Source of the DNA: an uncultured Lactobacillus sp.
GTDB lineage: Bacteria; Bacillota; Bacilli; Lactobacillales; Lactobacillaceae
Length of the DNA: 64,000 nucleotides
Assembly (NCBI GenBank): GCA_946479925.1
Contig: CAMLHK010000002.1
Location: 40,683 to 104,682 of the forward strand
Reading direction: 5' to 3'
The position numbers and the translations under genes were made by a program. The notes beneath the pieces are model-generated. The model was not told the origin of the DNA. It searched no databases and worked only from the letters and a program-made list of their open reading frames with translations. Shown piece by piece: positions 32,612 to 42,091 of the stretch; positions within the stretch are counted from its first letter, which is position 1, and every line of letters begins with the position of its first letter.

Positions 32612-33550
32612 ATGATTGAATTTGAAAAACCAAATATTACCGTTGTGGACCAAGAGAAGTCTTATGGTAAATTTGTCATTGAACCACTAGAACGAGGCTT
32701 CGGTACTACTCTAGGTAACTCATTACGTAGAGTTTTACTTACATCTATTCCAGGTACTGGACTTGTTTATGTTCAAATTGATGATGTTTTACACGAATTC
32801 TCAACCGTTCCAGGTGTTAGAGAAGACGTTGCTAAAATAATCTTGAACCTAAAGAAGCTTCAATTGAAATCATTTTCTGATGAGCAAAAGACAATTGAAG
32901 TAGACGTTGAAGGTCCGGCTACTGTTACTGCAGATGACTTAAAAGTTGATTCAGATGTGCAGGTTCTTAACCCAGAGCAATATATTTGTACTATTGCTGA
33001 AGGTGGACACTTACACATGCAAATTGCAGTTAAAAATGGCCGTGGTTACGTTGCAGCAAGTGAAAATAAGAGTGAAGATATGCCAATTGGTGTTATTCCA
33101 GTTGATTCTCTCTTTTCACCAATTGAAAAAGTTAATTATCAAGTTGAATCAACTCGAGTTGGTAAAAGAGATGATTTTGACAAGCTCACTTTAGAGATTT
33201 GGACTGATGGTTCAATCAAACCTAATGACGCCCTTAGTTTTGCTGCTAAAATTTTGGTAGCACACTTTAAAGTGTTTGAAACTGCTGATGCAAATACCCA
33301 ATTCAATGACGTGATGGTTGAAAAAGAGGACGACACTGCAGAGAAGAAGCTTGAAATGACAATTGAAGAGCTTGATTTATCTGTTCGTTCATACAACTGC
33401 CTGAAGCGTGCTGGCATTAATACTCTGCAAGAACTGACTGATAAGACAGAAGCAGATATGATGCGTGTACGTAATTTGGGTCGCAAGTCATTAGAAGAAG
33501 TTAAAAACAAATTAACTGATTTGGGACTTTCACTTCGTCAAGAAGATTAA
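32612..33550 (+). CDS. rpoA: DNA-directed RNA polymerase subunit alpha
   Basis: Alpha subunit, 312 residues. N-terminal dimerisation domain ([23 protein letters not shown]-type region) and C-terminal domain ([16 protein letters not shown]...[11 protein letters not shown]) that binds UP elements and activators, joined by an acidic linker (about 225-245). ATG 32612 chosen because GAAAGGGG lies just upstream; earlier in-frame codons from 32588 have none. Confidence 0.98.
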   Translation: MIEFEKPNITVVDQEKSYGKFVIEPLERGFGTTLGNSLRRVLLTSIPGTGLVYVQIDDVLHEFSTVPGVREDVAKIILNLKKLQLKSFSDEQKTIEVDVEGPATVTADDLKVDSDVQVLNPEQYICTIAEGGHLHMQIAVKNGRGYVAASENKSEDMPIGVIPVDSLFSPIEKVNYQVESTRVGKRDDFDKLTLEIWTDGSIKPNDALSFAAKILVAHFKVFETADANTQFNDVMVEKEDDTAEKKLEMTIEELDLSVRSYNCLKRAGINTLQELTDKTEADMMRVRNLGRKSLEEVKNKLTDLGLSLRQED

Positions 33551-33576
33551 CCTAACAAATAAAAGGAGGTAAACTG

Positions 33577-33960
33577 ATGGCATACCGTAAATTAGGTCGC
33601 GATAGTGCACAAAGAAAAGCAATGCTTAGAGAAATGACTACTCAATTGATCATGAACGAACGTATTGTTACTACTGAAACACGTGCTAAGGAAGTTCGCA
33701 AAACTGCCGAAAAGATGATTACTTTAGGCAAGCGTGGTGACTTAGCTGCAAGAAGAAGAGCTGCTCGTTACGTACGTAATGAAGTTGCTGATATTCAAGA
33801 AGAAAACGATGCAGTTGTTGTAAAATCAGCATTGCAAAAGCTTTTCAGTGATATTGCACCTCGTTATAAAGACCGTAATGGTGGTTACACCAGAATTATG
33901 AAGCTGGCTAAACCTCGTAGAGGCGATGCAGCTCCAATGGTTATTCTAGAATTAGTTTAA
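33577..33960 (+). CDS. rplQ: 50S ribosomal protein L17
   Basis: Exit-side large-subunit protein, 127 residues. [19 protein letters not shown] start and [15 protein letters not shown] end. AAAGGAGG ribosome site. Last gene of the ribosomal cluster, followed by a structured RNA element. Confidence 0.98.
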   Translation: MAYRKLGRDSAQRKAMLREMTTQLIMNERIVTTETRAKEVRKTAEKMITLGKRGDLAARRRAARYVRNEVADIQEENDAVVVKSALQKLFSDIAPRYKDRNGGYTRIMKLAKPRRGDAAPMVILELV

Positions 33961-33984
33961 TTTAGATAACCAACTTAATAGCTA

Positions 33985-34086
33985 TTAAGAATTACCCATG
34001 AGAGTGAGAATAAGCGTTAAGATGATGACGAAAGTTTAGTCTAGCTTAGATAAGTAAATTATCCCTCCTCATGGGTGATTTTTTTT
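33985..34086 (+). ncRNA. L17 downstream element (L17DE-like RNA)
   Basis: ATTACCCATGAG (33991-34002) pairs with CTCATGGGTGAT (34068-34079) with one G-U pair, closing a loop of about 65 bases that holds GATGATGACGAAAG-like internal structure; a run of eight T follows. A conserved Lactobacillales RNA called the L17 downstream element is known directly after rplQ; location, long closing stem and terminal T-run agree. Assignment is from memory of that motif. Confidence 0.65.
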
Positions 34087-34095
34087 GTTCTTTTT

Positions 34096-34137
34096 ATCCT
34101 GCTGAGTCAGTTTATTTAAACTATTAGCAGGATTTTT
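34096..34137 (+). terminator. Second terminator after rplQ
   Basis: ATCCTGCT (34096-34103) pairs with AGCAGGAT (34126-34133); inner GTTT/AAAC adds a second stem; T-run follows. Confidence 0.75.
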
Positions 34138-34370
34138 ATTTTTAAAATCATCCTTTTGAATGTCTAGTTTTCACCTCAACAGTAAGTTATTATAATAGAT
34201 ACAGAAATAGAAAATTTAGCTCTTAAAGACAGAGTAACCAATTTAACCAATGATATTATGCGGTATGAAGCAGCTGAATTGATAATCATCTAACAAAATA
34301 TGTGATTAATAGTCTTAAAGAGAAAAATAAAAAAGTGTAAGAAAGCATGATCATCGAAGAATTTTAGTTA
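34138..34370 (+). other. Region with possible gene remnant upstream of ecfA1
   Basis: One short open stretch (about 34206-34292) would read ENLALKDRVTNLTNDIMRYE and ends in a stop; it recalls the coiled-coil region of phage antirepressor-like proteins, but it has no start or ribosome site. Best seen as decayed sequence; the identity is uncertain. Confidence 0.25.
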
Positions 34371-34375
34371 TTTTT

Positions 34376-34384
34376 TGGTACAAT
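34376..34384 (+). promoter_or_regulatory. ecfA1 promoter (extended -10)
   Basis: TGGTACAAT (34376-34384) 28 bases before the ecfA1 ATG; no convincing -35. Ribosome site GAAAGG follows at about 34400-34405. Confidence 0.5.
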
Positions 34385-34412
34385 TAAGTCATACTGTGAG
34401 AAAGGTGAAATC

Positions 34413-35264
34413 ATGACAACAGATAATATTATAAAAATCAAAAATATCAGCTTCACGTATCCTGAGTCTGATTCGCCTGCTATTGATCAACTTAGCTTTG
34501 AGATTCCGAGAGGATCTTGGACATCAATTATCGGCCATAACGGAAGTGGTAAATCGACAATCGTTCGTTTAATCAATGGCTTATTAGTTCCGAATGAAAA
34601 TGAAGACTCATTTATCGAAGTTGATGGAACAAAACTAACTGATGATTCTGTCTGGGACATTAGAAATAAAGTTGGGGTAGTTTTTCAGAATCCCGATAAT
34701 CAATTTGTAGGGGCAACAGTTGCTGATGATGTAGCCTTTGGATTGGAAAATCGAGGAGTACCCCGGTCGGAAATGGTAAAGATTGTTCCAGAAGCAATTA
34801 AAGCTGTGGGAATGACGGATTATACACATACTGAGCCAGCTAACTTATCAGGCGGTCAAAAGCAGCGGGTAGCAATTGCTGGTATTATTGCAATTAGGCC
34901 AAAAGTAATTATTTTGGATGAGGCAACTTCAATGCTTGACCCTGAAGGCAGAGATCGGATTCTAAAGACAGTTCATCAGATGCAGGATGATTACAATTTA
35001 ACGGTTATTGCAATTACACATGATATCGATGAAGCAAGCTTGGCAGATAATGTGATTGTCATGGACGATGGTCATTTAATTACTCAGGGCACTCCTAAAG
35101 ATGTATTCGCACAAGCCGAATTGTTAAAAGAAATTGGTTTAGATATTCCTTTTTATATGCAAGTAAAACAGGCATTACTCGAGAATGAATTTCCAATACC
35201 AGAACAAGTTAATTCAGAAAAAGAGTTGATCAAGTACTTATGTCAATTAAATTCGAAAAAGTAG
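34413..35264 (+). CDS. ecfA1: ECF transporter ATPase EcfA1
   Basis: One of two ATPases of the energy-coupling-factor module that powers uptake of vitamins and similar micronutrients via interchangeable S-components. 283 residues. Walker [10 protein letters not shown] (about 41-49), Q-loop FQNPDNQ, signature LSGGQKQR, Walker [13 protein letters not shown], switch His in ITHDIDE. Overlaps ecfA2 by 25 bases. No S-component gene is adjacent, so this is a group II (shared) ECF module. Confidence 0.96.
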   Translation: MTTDNIIKIKNISFTYPESDSPAIDQLSFEIPRGSWTSIIGHNGSGKSTIVRLINGLLVPNENEDSFIEVDGTKLTDDSVWDIRNKVGVVFQNPDNQFVGATVADDVAFGLENRGVPRSEMVKIVPEAIKAVGMTDYTHTEPANLSGGQKQRVAIAGIIAIRPKVIILDEATSMLDPEGRDRILKTVHQMQDDYNLTVIAITHDIDEASLADNVIVMDDGHLITQGTPKDVFAQAELLKEIGLDIPFYMQVKQALLENEFPIPEQVNSEKELIKYLCQLNSKK

Positions 35265-36085
35265 GGTATACATATTCAGCAGGCTCACCACTAGAGAAAA
35301 AAGGACTTGATGATATTAGCTTCGAGTTAAAAGAGGGCTCCTTTACTGCAATTATAGGACATACTGGAAGTGGTAAGTCTACGCTGATGCAACATTTTAA
35401 TGCGTTGCTTAAGCCTACCGAAGGACAAATTGAAATTGCAGGAACAACGATAACACCTGAAACTTCCAACAAGAACCTAAAACAACTTCGTAAACATGTT
35501 AGTTTAGTATTCCAATTTCCAGAGTCGCAGTTGTTTGAAAATACTGTACTTGATGATATAGCATTTGGACCAAAAAATTTTGGCTTTAGTGAAGAGGAAG
35601 CTAAAGAAAGTGCACGTTCGTGGCTAAATAAGGTTGGTTTACCTGATGAAATTGGTGAACGCTCTCCCTTTGAACTTTCCGGTGGACAGATGCGGCGTGT
35701 GGCAATTGCAGGTGTAATGGCCTACGAACCAGATATTTTATGCCTTGATGAACCCGCAGCTGGTCTTGATCCACGTGCACGTAAGCAGATGATGAATTTG
35801 TTTTCTGAATATCAAAAAGCTGGTCATACTATTATTTTGGTTACACATAATATGGATGATGTAGCTAATTATGCTGACGATGTTCTTGTCTTGGAGCATG
35901 GTAAGTTATTGATGCATGATTGCCCTGACCAAGTATTTAAAAATCGTGCGTGGCTTAAAGAACATCATTTAGAAGAACCCAAGGCTTCACTTTTTGCCGC
36001 TCAGCTGGAAAATTTCACTTTTGCTGAGCCACCGTTAACAAAACACGATTTGGTAAAAGAAATAGAAAAGAATTTAAAGGGGTGA
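35240..36085 (+). CDS. ecfA2: ECF transporter ATPase EcfA2
   Basis: Second ATPase of the ECF module, 281 residues. Walker [11 protein letters not shown]-loop FQFPESQLF, signature LSGGQMRR, Walker [13 protein letters not shown], switch VTHNMDDV. The FPESQ Q-loop and the AAGLD D-loop fit EcfA2. ATG lies inside the end of ecfA1, implying coupled translation and a 1:1 heterodimer. Confidence 0.96.
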   Translation: MSIKFEKVGYTYSAGSPLEKKGLDDISFELKEGSFTAIIGHTGSGKSTLMQHFNALLKPTEGQIEIAGTTITPETSNKNLKQLRKHVSLVFQFPESQLFENTVLDDIAFGPKNFGFSEEEAKESARSWLNKVGLPDEIGERSPFELSGGQMRRVAIAGVMAYEPDILCLDEPAAGLDPRARKQMMNLFSEYQKAGHTIILVTHNMDDVANYADDVLVLEHGKLLMHDCPDQVFKNRAWLKEHHLEEPKASLFAAQLENFTFAEPPLTKHDLVKEIEKNLKG

Positions 36086-36091
36086 GTGTGC

Positions 36092-36889
36092 GTGAGTAAA
36101 ATTTTAATTGGGCGCTATATTTCTGGTGACTCGCTGGTTTATAAAATGGATCCACGCGGTAAATTACTAGCCACTATCTTTTTTATTCTGATTGTTTTTA
36201 TGGCAAATAACCTTCTTTCTTATTTAATTGTTACAGTATTTAGCTTAGTTGCTGTTGCTGCTACTAAGTTAAAGCCAAAGATCTTTTGGGATGGTGTCAA
36301 ACCGTTAATATGGTTGATACTATTTACTTCCTTTTTGCAGCTCTTTTTTACTGTGGGAGGAAAAGTATACTGGCGATGGACAATATTTGCAGTTTCAAGC
36401 TATGGTATTGAGAATGCGATATTCATTTTTATTCGCTTTACGGTAATTATTTTAATTTCAACCGTTATGACGGTTACAACTATGCCGCTTGAAATTGCTG
36501 ATGCAATTGAATGGATCTTGACGCCGCTGAAGCTAATAAAGGTTCCTGTTGATAAAATTGCATTGGTTATGTCGATTGCGTTGCGTTTTGTTCCAACATT
36601 ATTTGATGAAACCTTTAAAATCATGAATGCGCAGAGATCGCGGGGAGCGGATTTTAATAATGGTGGATTAATTACCAGGGCTAAAGCTGTAACACCACTC
36701 TTGGTACCACTGTTTATTAGTTCACTTGAAACTGCGATAGATTTGTCGACAGCAATGGAGTCGCGTGGTTATCGTGGAGACGAAGGTAGAACTAAGTTTC
36801 GCGTTTTAAAGTGGTCAAAATATGACTTAGTGAATTTGGGCTACTTTGCTAGTTTAATCGTATTATTATTAGTTTTTAGGACACATTAA
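36092..36889 (+). CDS. ecfT: ECF transporter transmembrane protein EcfT
   Basis: Scaffold membrane protein joining the ATPases to S-components. 265 residues with GTG 36092, chosen because AAAGGGG lies 9-10 bases upstream; GTG 36086 is in frame but too close. About five or six TM helices; the two coupling-helix motifs with Arg-Gly are seen (AQRSRGADF and AMESRGYRG). Stop overlaps the truA start by one base. Confidence 0.95.
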   Translation: MSKILIGRYISGDSLVYKMDPRGKLLATIFFILIVFMANNLLSYLIVTVFSLVAVAATKLKPKIFWDGVKPLIWLILFTSFLQLFFTVGGKVYWRWTIFAVSSYGIENAIFIFIRFTVIILISTVMTVTTMPLEIADAIEWILTPLKLIKVPVDKIALVMSIALRFVPTLFDETFKIMNAQRSRGADFNNGGLITRAKAVTPLLVPLFISSLETAIDLSTAMESRGYRGDEGRTKFRVLKWSKYDLVNLGYFASLIVLLLVFRTH

Positions 36890-37674
36890 TGACTACTAGA
36901 TATAAGATGACTTTGGCCTATGACGGTCACTTGTTTCATGGCTTTCAGTCTCAACCCAATCAGAGAACGGTGCAGGGGACAATTGAAGCAGCTTTAAAAA
37001 AAATGACTAAGGGACAAGATGTTTCAATTGAAGGCTCTGGCAGAACAGATTCTGGGGTTCATGCATTAGGGCAGGTTATTCATTTCGATTATCCGGGAAC
37101 AAGAATTCCGCCAGAAAGAATGATTCGTGCTCTTAATTCAATTATGCCTCTCGATATTGTTTTTAAAAAATGTGAAATAGTTGATGAAAGTTTTCATGTT
37201 CGCTATAGTGCAAAAGGTAAATGGTATCGTTATCACGTTAGCTTAGATCGCTTTGTTGATCCATTCAAACGTTTTTATACAGGACATTATCCGTATCCAG
37301 TTAATTTGGAAAAGATGCAGCAGGCTGCGACTGACCTAATTGGTACTCATGATTTTACTAGTTTCGCTGCAAGTGGTGGACAAATAAAGAATAAAGTACG
37401 GACAATGTATTATGTTAATATTCAAAAAGATGAGCAAGAAAACGAAATTATTTTTGATTTTATTTGCTCCGGCTTTTTGTACAATATGGTGCGAATTCTT
37501 GTTGCAACTTTATTAGAGATTGGCAATGGGAAAAGACCGGTGAATGATCTTCCTAGAGTAATTGAGGCAAAAGATCGGGAACAGGTCAGAGAAACTGCAC
37601 AAGCAAATGGTCTATTTTTACACCATGTTTTTTATGAAGATATCCCCAAAAAATATCGACTGGATAAGGATTAA
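36889..37674 (+). CDS. truA: tRNA pseudouridine(38-40) synthase TruA
   Basis: Converts uridines 38-40 of tRNA anticodon arms to pseudouridine. 261 residues. Catalytic aspartate in [14 protein letters not shown] (about residue 53). Start ATG overlaps the ecfT stop. Constant position in lactobacilli between ecfT and rplM. Confidence 0.97.
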   Translation: MTTRYKMTLAYDGHLFHGFQSQPNQRTVQGTIEAALKKMTKGQDVSIEGSGRTDSGVHALGQVIHFDYPGTRIPPERMIRALNSIMPLDIVFKKCEIVDESFHVRYSAKGKWYRYHVSLDRFVDPFKRFYTGHYPYPVNLEKMQQAATDLIGTHDFTSFAASGGQIKNKVRTMYYVNIQKDEQENEIIFDFICSGFLYNMVRILVATLLEIGNGKRPVNDLPRVIEAKDREQVRETAQANGLFLHHVFYEDIPKKYRLDKD

Positions 37675-37676
37675 TA

Positions 37677-37705
37677 TTGACAAATTGCTCAAATAGACGT
37701 ATTCT
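37677..37705 (+). promoter_or_regulatory. rplM-rpsI promoter
   Basis: TTGACA (37677-37682), 17-base spacer, TATTCT (37700-37705), three bases after the truA stop. Confidence 0.8.
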
Positions 37706-37711
37706 ATTTAA

Positions 37712-37780
37712 GTATGTTTGTCCACGATAGGCCCCGGAATCTTATTGTTTTCAAACAACGTATTAACGGAGGAAATTAAA
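37712..37780 (+). ncRNA. L13 leader RNA
   Basis: Leader between promoter and rplM with a CC-rich segment (GTCCACGATAGGCCCCGG, about 37720-37737) and a TTGTTT/AAACAA hairpin (37745-37758). A conserved L13 leader controls rplM-rpsI in low-GC Gram-positives by feedback of L13. Position and size fit; covariance search not possible here. Confidence 0.6.
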
Positions 37781-38224
37781 TTGCGTACTACACAATTAGC
37801 AAAACCTAATGAAATTGAACGTAAGTGGTATGTTATTGACGCAACAGACGTATCTTTAGGTCGTCTGTCTACTGCAGTAGCAACTATTTTAAGAGGTAAA
37901 AACAAGCCTCAATATACACCAAATGTTGACACTGGTGACAACGTTATTATTATCAACGCTGCTAAGCTTAAGTTGACTGGTAAAAAGGCTACTGACAAGA
38001 TTTACTACCACCACTCTTCTCATCTTGGTGGCTTAAAAGCTACTCCAGCAGGTGACTTACTTGCCAACAACCCAGTTAGATTAGTTGAATTGTCAGTTAA
38101 GGGAATGCTTCCAAAGAACACTCTTGGTCACCAAGAATTCATGAAGATGCATGTTTATGCTGGTGAAGACCACAAGCATGAAGCACAAAAGCCTGAAAAA
38201 TTAGACATTAACAAATTAATCTAG
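37781..38224 (+). CDS. rplM: 50S ribosomal protein L13
   Basis: Early-assembly large-subunit protein, 147 residues. TTG start at 37781 with ACGGAGG upstream; [20 protein letters not shown] is the family start, so the in-frame ATG upstream (37718) inside the leader is rejected. [21 protein letters not shown] and [11 protein letters not shown] are diagnostic. Confidence 0.98.
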   Translation: MRTTQLAKPNEIERKWYVIDATDVSLGRLSTAVATILRGKNKPQYTPNVDTGDNVIIINAAKLKLTGKKATDKIYYHHSSHLGGLKATPAGDLLANNPVRLVELSVKGMLPKNTLGHQEFMKMHVYAGEDHKHEAQKPEKLDINKLI

Positions 38225-38237
38225 GAGGTTAAATTAA

Positions 38238-38633
38238 ATGGCACAACAAGTTGCATATGCAGGTACTGGCCGTCGCAAGAATTCAGTTGCGCGTGTACGT
38301 TTAGTACCAGGCAGTGGTAAAATTACTGTTAACAACAAAGACATTGATGAATACATTCCATTCCCTAACTTAGTTAAGGACTTGAAGCAACCATTGACTT
38401 TGACAGAAACTGACAACCAATATGACGTTAAAGTTAACGTAAATGGTGGTGGATTCTCAGGGCAAGCTGGTGCAATCCGTTTAGGTATTGCTCGTGCTCT
38501 TCTTGAAGTAGACCCAGATTTCCGTGGTCCATTAAAGAAGGCAGGCTTCTTAACTCGTGATCCAAGAATGGTTGAACGTAAGAAACCAGGTCTTAAGAAA
38601 GCTCGTAAAGCTTCACAATTCAGTAAGCGTTAA
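38238..38633 (+). CDS. rpsI: 30S ribosomal protein S9
   Basis: P-site tRNA-contacting head protein, 131 residues. [20 protein letters not shown] start and C-terminal [18 protein letters not shown] with the terminal Lys-Arg that touches P-site tRNA. AGGAGG ribosome site 13 bases after rplM. Confidence 0.98.
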   Translation: MAQQVAYAGTGRRKNSVARVRLVPGSGKITVNNKDIDEYIPFPNLVKDLKQPLTLTETDNQYDVKVNVNGGGFSGQAGAIRLGIARALLEVDPDFRGPLKKAGFLTRDPRMVERKKPGLKKARKASQFSKR

Positions 38634-38685
38634 TTTTATTTTAGATGTATTAACGTTTTGCTGCAGGGTTGCAGAGCTTAAAATA

Positions 38686-38723
38686 GAAAAAGCACTTACT
38701 ATAGTTTAGTAGGTGCTTTTTTG
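38686..38723 (+). terminator. Terminator of rplM-rpsI
   Basis: AAAAAGCACTTACTA (38687-38701) pairs with TAGTAGGTGCTTTTTT (38708-38722) with G-T wobble around a short loop. Confidence 0.85.
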
Positions 38724-38724
38724 T

Positions 38725-39060
38725 TAGAGTTTTTGGAGATGGGTATGGTACAAGAATATAAATAAGCAAAGAATAAAAATAATAAATCAAAATTTTGCGT
38801 GTATAGTTATTGCAGTTAGGGAAACTAGAAGTCTCTCAAAATTTAAAAAAGCTATAAAAAAAAATTCATACTATCTTGACATTTTAGTGTACAAGTTTAT
38901 TCTGAAGGAGATATAATCTCAATTTTTGCTAGGAAGTTAATATAAATATATAGGATATTACTTAATAGTATCTTATATTCTAGTGTGAATAGATGGGTGA
39001 TTGCACTGTAGTATAAAACTAAGTAGATATCTCTCATATTCAAATAAAAGGAAGACTAAC
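38725..39060 (+). promoter_or_regulatory. Upstream region of the nuclease-ATPase pair with a strong promoter
   Basis: TTGACA (38876-38881), 16-base spacer, TATTCT (38898-38903). Directly downstream is GAAGGAG (38904-38910), which looks like a ribosome site but is followed by no start codon; it may be a remnant of a lost small gene. The remaining bases are very AT-rich without other recognisable features. The nuclease gene begins about 155 bases after the -10. Confidence 0.55.
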
Positions 39061-40107
39061 ATGAAAAATTTCAATGCATCTGCATCTGCTTTTGGCTGGC
39101 AATTTCAAATAAATGCAGCGATTGTATTTATGTTGAAAAAAATTAAAGACATAGATAAGGTAAGAATTGAAGGAGAAAACGAAGATATTGAACTCGAACT
39201 CTCGAATAATAAAGGGAAAATATTTATTCAAGCGAAATCCAAATCAAAAATAGGACCAGCAGGTAACGCTTTAAAAAACTTTTCAGATGGTGTGAAGACT
39301 TTGATTCATTCATCTAATAAAAAGAACTGTGAAGAACTTTGTTTTGTCACAAATTATCCTAATCCAATAGGCGGGAGAGAACAACAATTTAGTTATTTTA
39401 TGGGGGGAACTTATATTAAGAGAAGCTTTAAAGAAATTCCTGATGATGCACGGGCTGCAGCCACAGACAAGATAAACAAAGTAGAAAACGAAGTTGGTTT
39501 AAAACTAGATATAGATAAACTTTATATCGCTGTCATTCCTTTTGATGGAAATGAAAAAGATACGAGAGAAAGAGTTATTAATACTGAAGTAAAAGACTTT
39601 TTGTATGATATCAAAGTTGATGAAGGTAGCTCAAGGGAATTGCTAGAATTTTGGCAAAATAAAATGCATTTTAATGCAAGTAATACTGATACAAAGGTAT
39701 CCTTAAGTAAAAAAGAGCTAATGTGGCCTATAGTTGTCTTGAAATGTGATTTGAATGAAAACGATAAGCTAATTGAAGAATGCGAAGCACAAGGAATGGA
39801 CTATGAAGATGTTGTAACAATACTGGAAAAGTACAAAGAAATTATTAATAAGCAAGAAGAGCACTTCGATTTGACTAACAAAATAGTAAACGATTACAGA
39901 GTATATAGGGAAGAAAACAGTAAAGGCAATAGGGGAAAAAGAAATAGGAAAGATTTTATAGAAAGTAATTGGTCGGATTATAAGGATTATATAAAGAGTG
40001 ACCAAATGGATGAAATCACTCATGAAAATTTGGTCAAAATTATTCTCACAAAGATATTAAATACACAAAATATAATAAAAAAACTAAAAGAAGAGGTAAA
40101 CTTATGA
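39061..40107 (+). CDS. Predicted Cap4/DUF4297-like nuclease, defence candidate
   Basis: 348 residues from ATG 39061 (AAAAGGAAG upstream; an earlier in-frame start at 39001 lacks a site). Seen: an N-terminal helix FGWQFQINAAIVFML, then E37 in RIEGENEDIELEL with D42, and Q57-A-K59 in IFIQAKSKSK. This E...D...QxK layout on adjacent beta-strands is the PD-(D/E)xK nuclease pattern found in DUF4297/Cap4 effectors (LmuA, Cap4). The middle (110-250) is mixed alpha/beta; the C-terminal 100 residues are helical and highly charged. Stop overlaps the next ATG (ATGA), so it is coupled to the ATPase gene. Codon use is far more AT-rich than neighbours, a sign of transfer. The nuclease call is inference from motif and partner. 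Confidence 0.6.
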   Translation: MKNFNASASAFGWQFQINAAIVFMLKKIKDIDKVRIEGENEDIELELSNNKGKIFIQAKSKSKIGPAGNALKNFSDGVKTLIHSSNKKNCEELCFVTNYPNPIGGREQQFSYFMGGTYIKRSFKEIPDDARAAATDKINKVENEVGLKLDIDKLYIAVIPFDGNEKDTRERVINTEVKDFLYDIKVDEGSSRELLEFWQNKMHFNASNTDTKVSLSKKELMWPIVVLKCDLNENDKLIEECEAQGMDYEDVVTILEKYKEIINKQEEHFDLTNKIVNDYRVYREENSKGNRGKRNRKDFIESNWSDYKDYIKSDQMDEITHENLVKIILTKILNTQNIIKKLKEEVNL

Positions 40108-41552
40108 AGTTTTTAAAACTTAAAATCATGTATAGAGAAATTGAAAAAGAGTTTAGTTTTTCCGAAAAAGTAAATTTAGTTTTTAGTAAGACAAATAGTG
40201 TTGGGAAATCAACTTTGCTTAGATTACTGTTTTACGCAATGGGTTACTCAATTCCAAGTACAAAAGGAATTGACTTCACAAAAGTTCTGTGTGAGCTATC
40301 ACTAGAAAACAACAAAGGCAAAATGGTTTTACGCAGGAGTAACAAAAAAATAGAATTAAAGACAGCTGAGGCGAGTAAGCTATTCATTTTACCTGATGAA
40401 TCGGAAGAATTGCATGCATTAATATTTGATTCGACTAATAAAAATGTAGTGGACAATATTATTGGCTCAATATATTTGGATCAAGAAAAAGGATGGACTT
40501 TACTGAATAAAGGAATTGTTATTGGAAAAATTAAATTCGATTTAAAGAGATTAGTTGCTGGACTGGCCAACAGAGATATTAAAGATTTAGAAGCTAAACT
40601 TTCCACTATCAGGACAAAAATAAAAAAATATCAAGCAATGCTAAGTATATATGACTACAATACGCATTATGGAAACGTAGGGGGGAATAAATCAGACGGT
40701 GAGTCTAATGATTATGTCGATGAACTAGAACGAGCTTTGGATGCTTTGCTTGTCGAAAAAAATAGGTTTGGTAAGCAAATAAAAGATATAGAACTTTCAC
40801 TAAAAGACAATGTAAGATTTGTAGAGTACATTGAAGCTATGAAGTTATTTGTAAAAGACGGTGAGAAAGAGATACAGGTAACTAAAAGTAATTTGGTGAA
40901 TTTTGAAGACAGCCAAGGAATTATTGAATCAAGAAAAAAGATTTTGGAAAGTAGAGCTAAAATAACTGAATCAAAGATAGCTGAACTAAAAGAGAATATT
41001 GAGGAGCAAAACAGATTATTAGATGTGCAAACACAATTGGAGAAATTTGATAATCAGGTTTCCCGAATAAACATAGATTCTGTTTCAGTTGGAAGAATAA
41101 TTAGCAAACTAAAAGTAGAGCAAGCAAAAGTAAAAAACAATATTGATAATGTAATCATAAATAATAATGATGTCATTAACAATTTATACTTTACAATAAC
41201 GAAATATGCAAGTGAGTTGGGAGTATCTAAATATATGGATGAAAGTAAAGACTATATATTTACAAAAGATTTAAAAGGCTTGTCTGGAGCTGTTTATCAT
41301 AAAATAGTATTCATCTTTAAAATTGCCTATATCATTGAAATTCAAAAGTACCTTAAAATAGAACTTCCGATTGTATTAGATTCTCCTACTGGAAGAGAAG
41401 TTGATCGGAAGAATATTGAAAATATTGTGAATATCCTAAACAGGGATTTCAAAAAAAATCAAATAATTATTGCATCAATTTATGATGATTATAAATTTGA
41501 CAATATTTCGAAATTACAAATTGAAAATGGCCTTTTTAAGGATTCACTATAG
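40104..41552 (+). CDS. SMC/ABC-type coiled-coil ATPase, defence candidate
   Basis: 482 residues. Walker A FSKTNSVGKST (27-37; the usual first Gly is Ser28 but GKST is intact), a long charged coiled-coil region at about 195-350 split near the middle, an ABC-signature-like GLSGA (392-396), and Walker B LPIVLDSPTGREVD (D426) with a following IIIASIYDD segment where SMC/Rad50 proteins have the H-loop. The order head-coil-head matches small SMC/Rad50-like ATPases such as LmuB and ABC-3C ATPases, but it is shorter than typical LmuB. Translationally coupled to the nuclease gene. Likely role: sense foreign DNA or phage replication and license the nuclease. No third (LmuC/middle-component) gene is seen. 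Confidence 0.65.
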   Translation: MKFLKLKIMYREIEKEFSFSEKVNLVFSKTNSVGKSTLLRLLFYAMGYSIPSTKGIDFTKVLCELSLENNKGKMVLRRSNKKIELKTAEASKLFILPDESEELHALIFDSTNKNVVDNIIGSIYLDQEKGWTLLNKGIVIGKIKFDLKRLVAGLANRDIKDLEAKLSTIRTKIKKYQAMLSIYDYNTHYGNVGGNKSDGESNDYVDELERALDALLVEKNRFGKQIKDIELSLKDNVRFVEYIEAMKLFVKDGEKEIQVTKSNLVNFEDSQGIIESRKKILESRAKITESKIAELKENIEEQNRLLDVQTQLEKFDNQVSRINIDSVSVGRIISKLKVEQAKVKNNIDNVIINNNDVINNLYFTITKYASELGVSKYMDESKDYIFTKDLKGLSGAVYHKIVFIFKIAYIIEIQKYLKIELPIVLDSPTGREVDRKNIENIVNILNRDFKKNQIIIASIYDDYKFDNISKLQIENGLFKDSL

Positions 41553-41610
41553 CAAGTAGAATTTTAGAGTGTTAAATCTAAAAAACGGATTAACGGTTAA
41601 CCATAGAAGA

Positions 41611-41929
41611 GATAAAAAGGTAAAGAACAAAGGGCTGAAGAGTGGATGAAATTCCTAAATGATCATCATGCTGATACAGTTGCGACAATGGCAGGTGAGA
41701 AAATGTATGTTGAAACTGTTTTTAAAGAAGAAAATGCCGATGGCTATATGTATTTTTACTGGTACTCAATTCAAGGTGAAAATGGTAATGCAGTTGAAGA
41801 TTCTGAGAGCTATATTGATAAAAACACCTAAAGTACTGGGAAGAATGCATTGATAGCATGTATCACCCTGTTGATATGACCTTGATGCAAAGTTTGCTTG
41901 CACCTAAAATTGAAGACTGCATTAACTAA
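41611..41929 (+). pseudogene. Remnant of a DUF6176-like gene
   Basis: The frame reads GKEQRAEEWMKFLNDHHADT...WYSIQGENGNAVEDSESYIDK, then an early stop at about 41829. One base over, the reading resumes HLKYWEECIDSMYHPVDMTLMQSLLAPKIEDCIN and ends at 41929. The break fits loss of one A in the A-run near 41819-41823. The N-terminus is missing: a stop lies just before GKEQR and no start is present. The combined text resembles the roughly 115-residue DUF6176 family (function unknown) as I recall it. Confidence 0.65.
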
Positions 41930-42005
41930 AAAGCTAATATAAATTGCATTACTTTTTGTAGCAACTTGGTAGAGAAGAATAGAAATCATGGCATCTATGA
42001 AAGGC

Positions 42006-42045
42006 AAAAGACAAGCTTCTTAAATCGTAAGAAGCTTGTCTTTTA
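42006..42045. terminator. Bidirectional terminator
   Basis: AAAAGACAAGCTTCTTA (42006-42022) pairs with TAAGAAGCTTGTCTTTT (42028-42044) in a near-perfect hairpin, flanked by A- and T-runs. It ends the minus-strand ABC transporter operon. Confidence 0.85.
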
Positions 42046-42091
42046 GTATATTTGTTTCCAAAAGTTAAAATTCCGAATTTTATTAATGCAC

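Noticed and set aside
38993-39016. ATG at 38993 as a small gene after the strong promoter
   Set aside because: Only seven codons before a stop and no ribosome site at proper distance.
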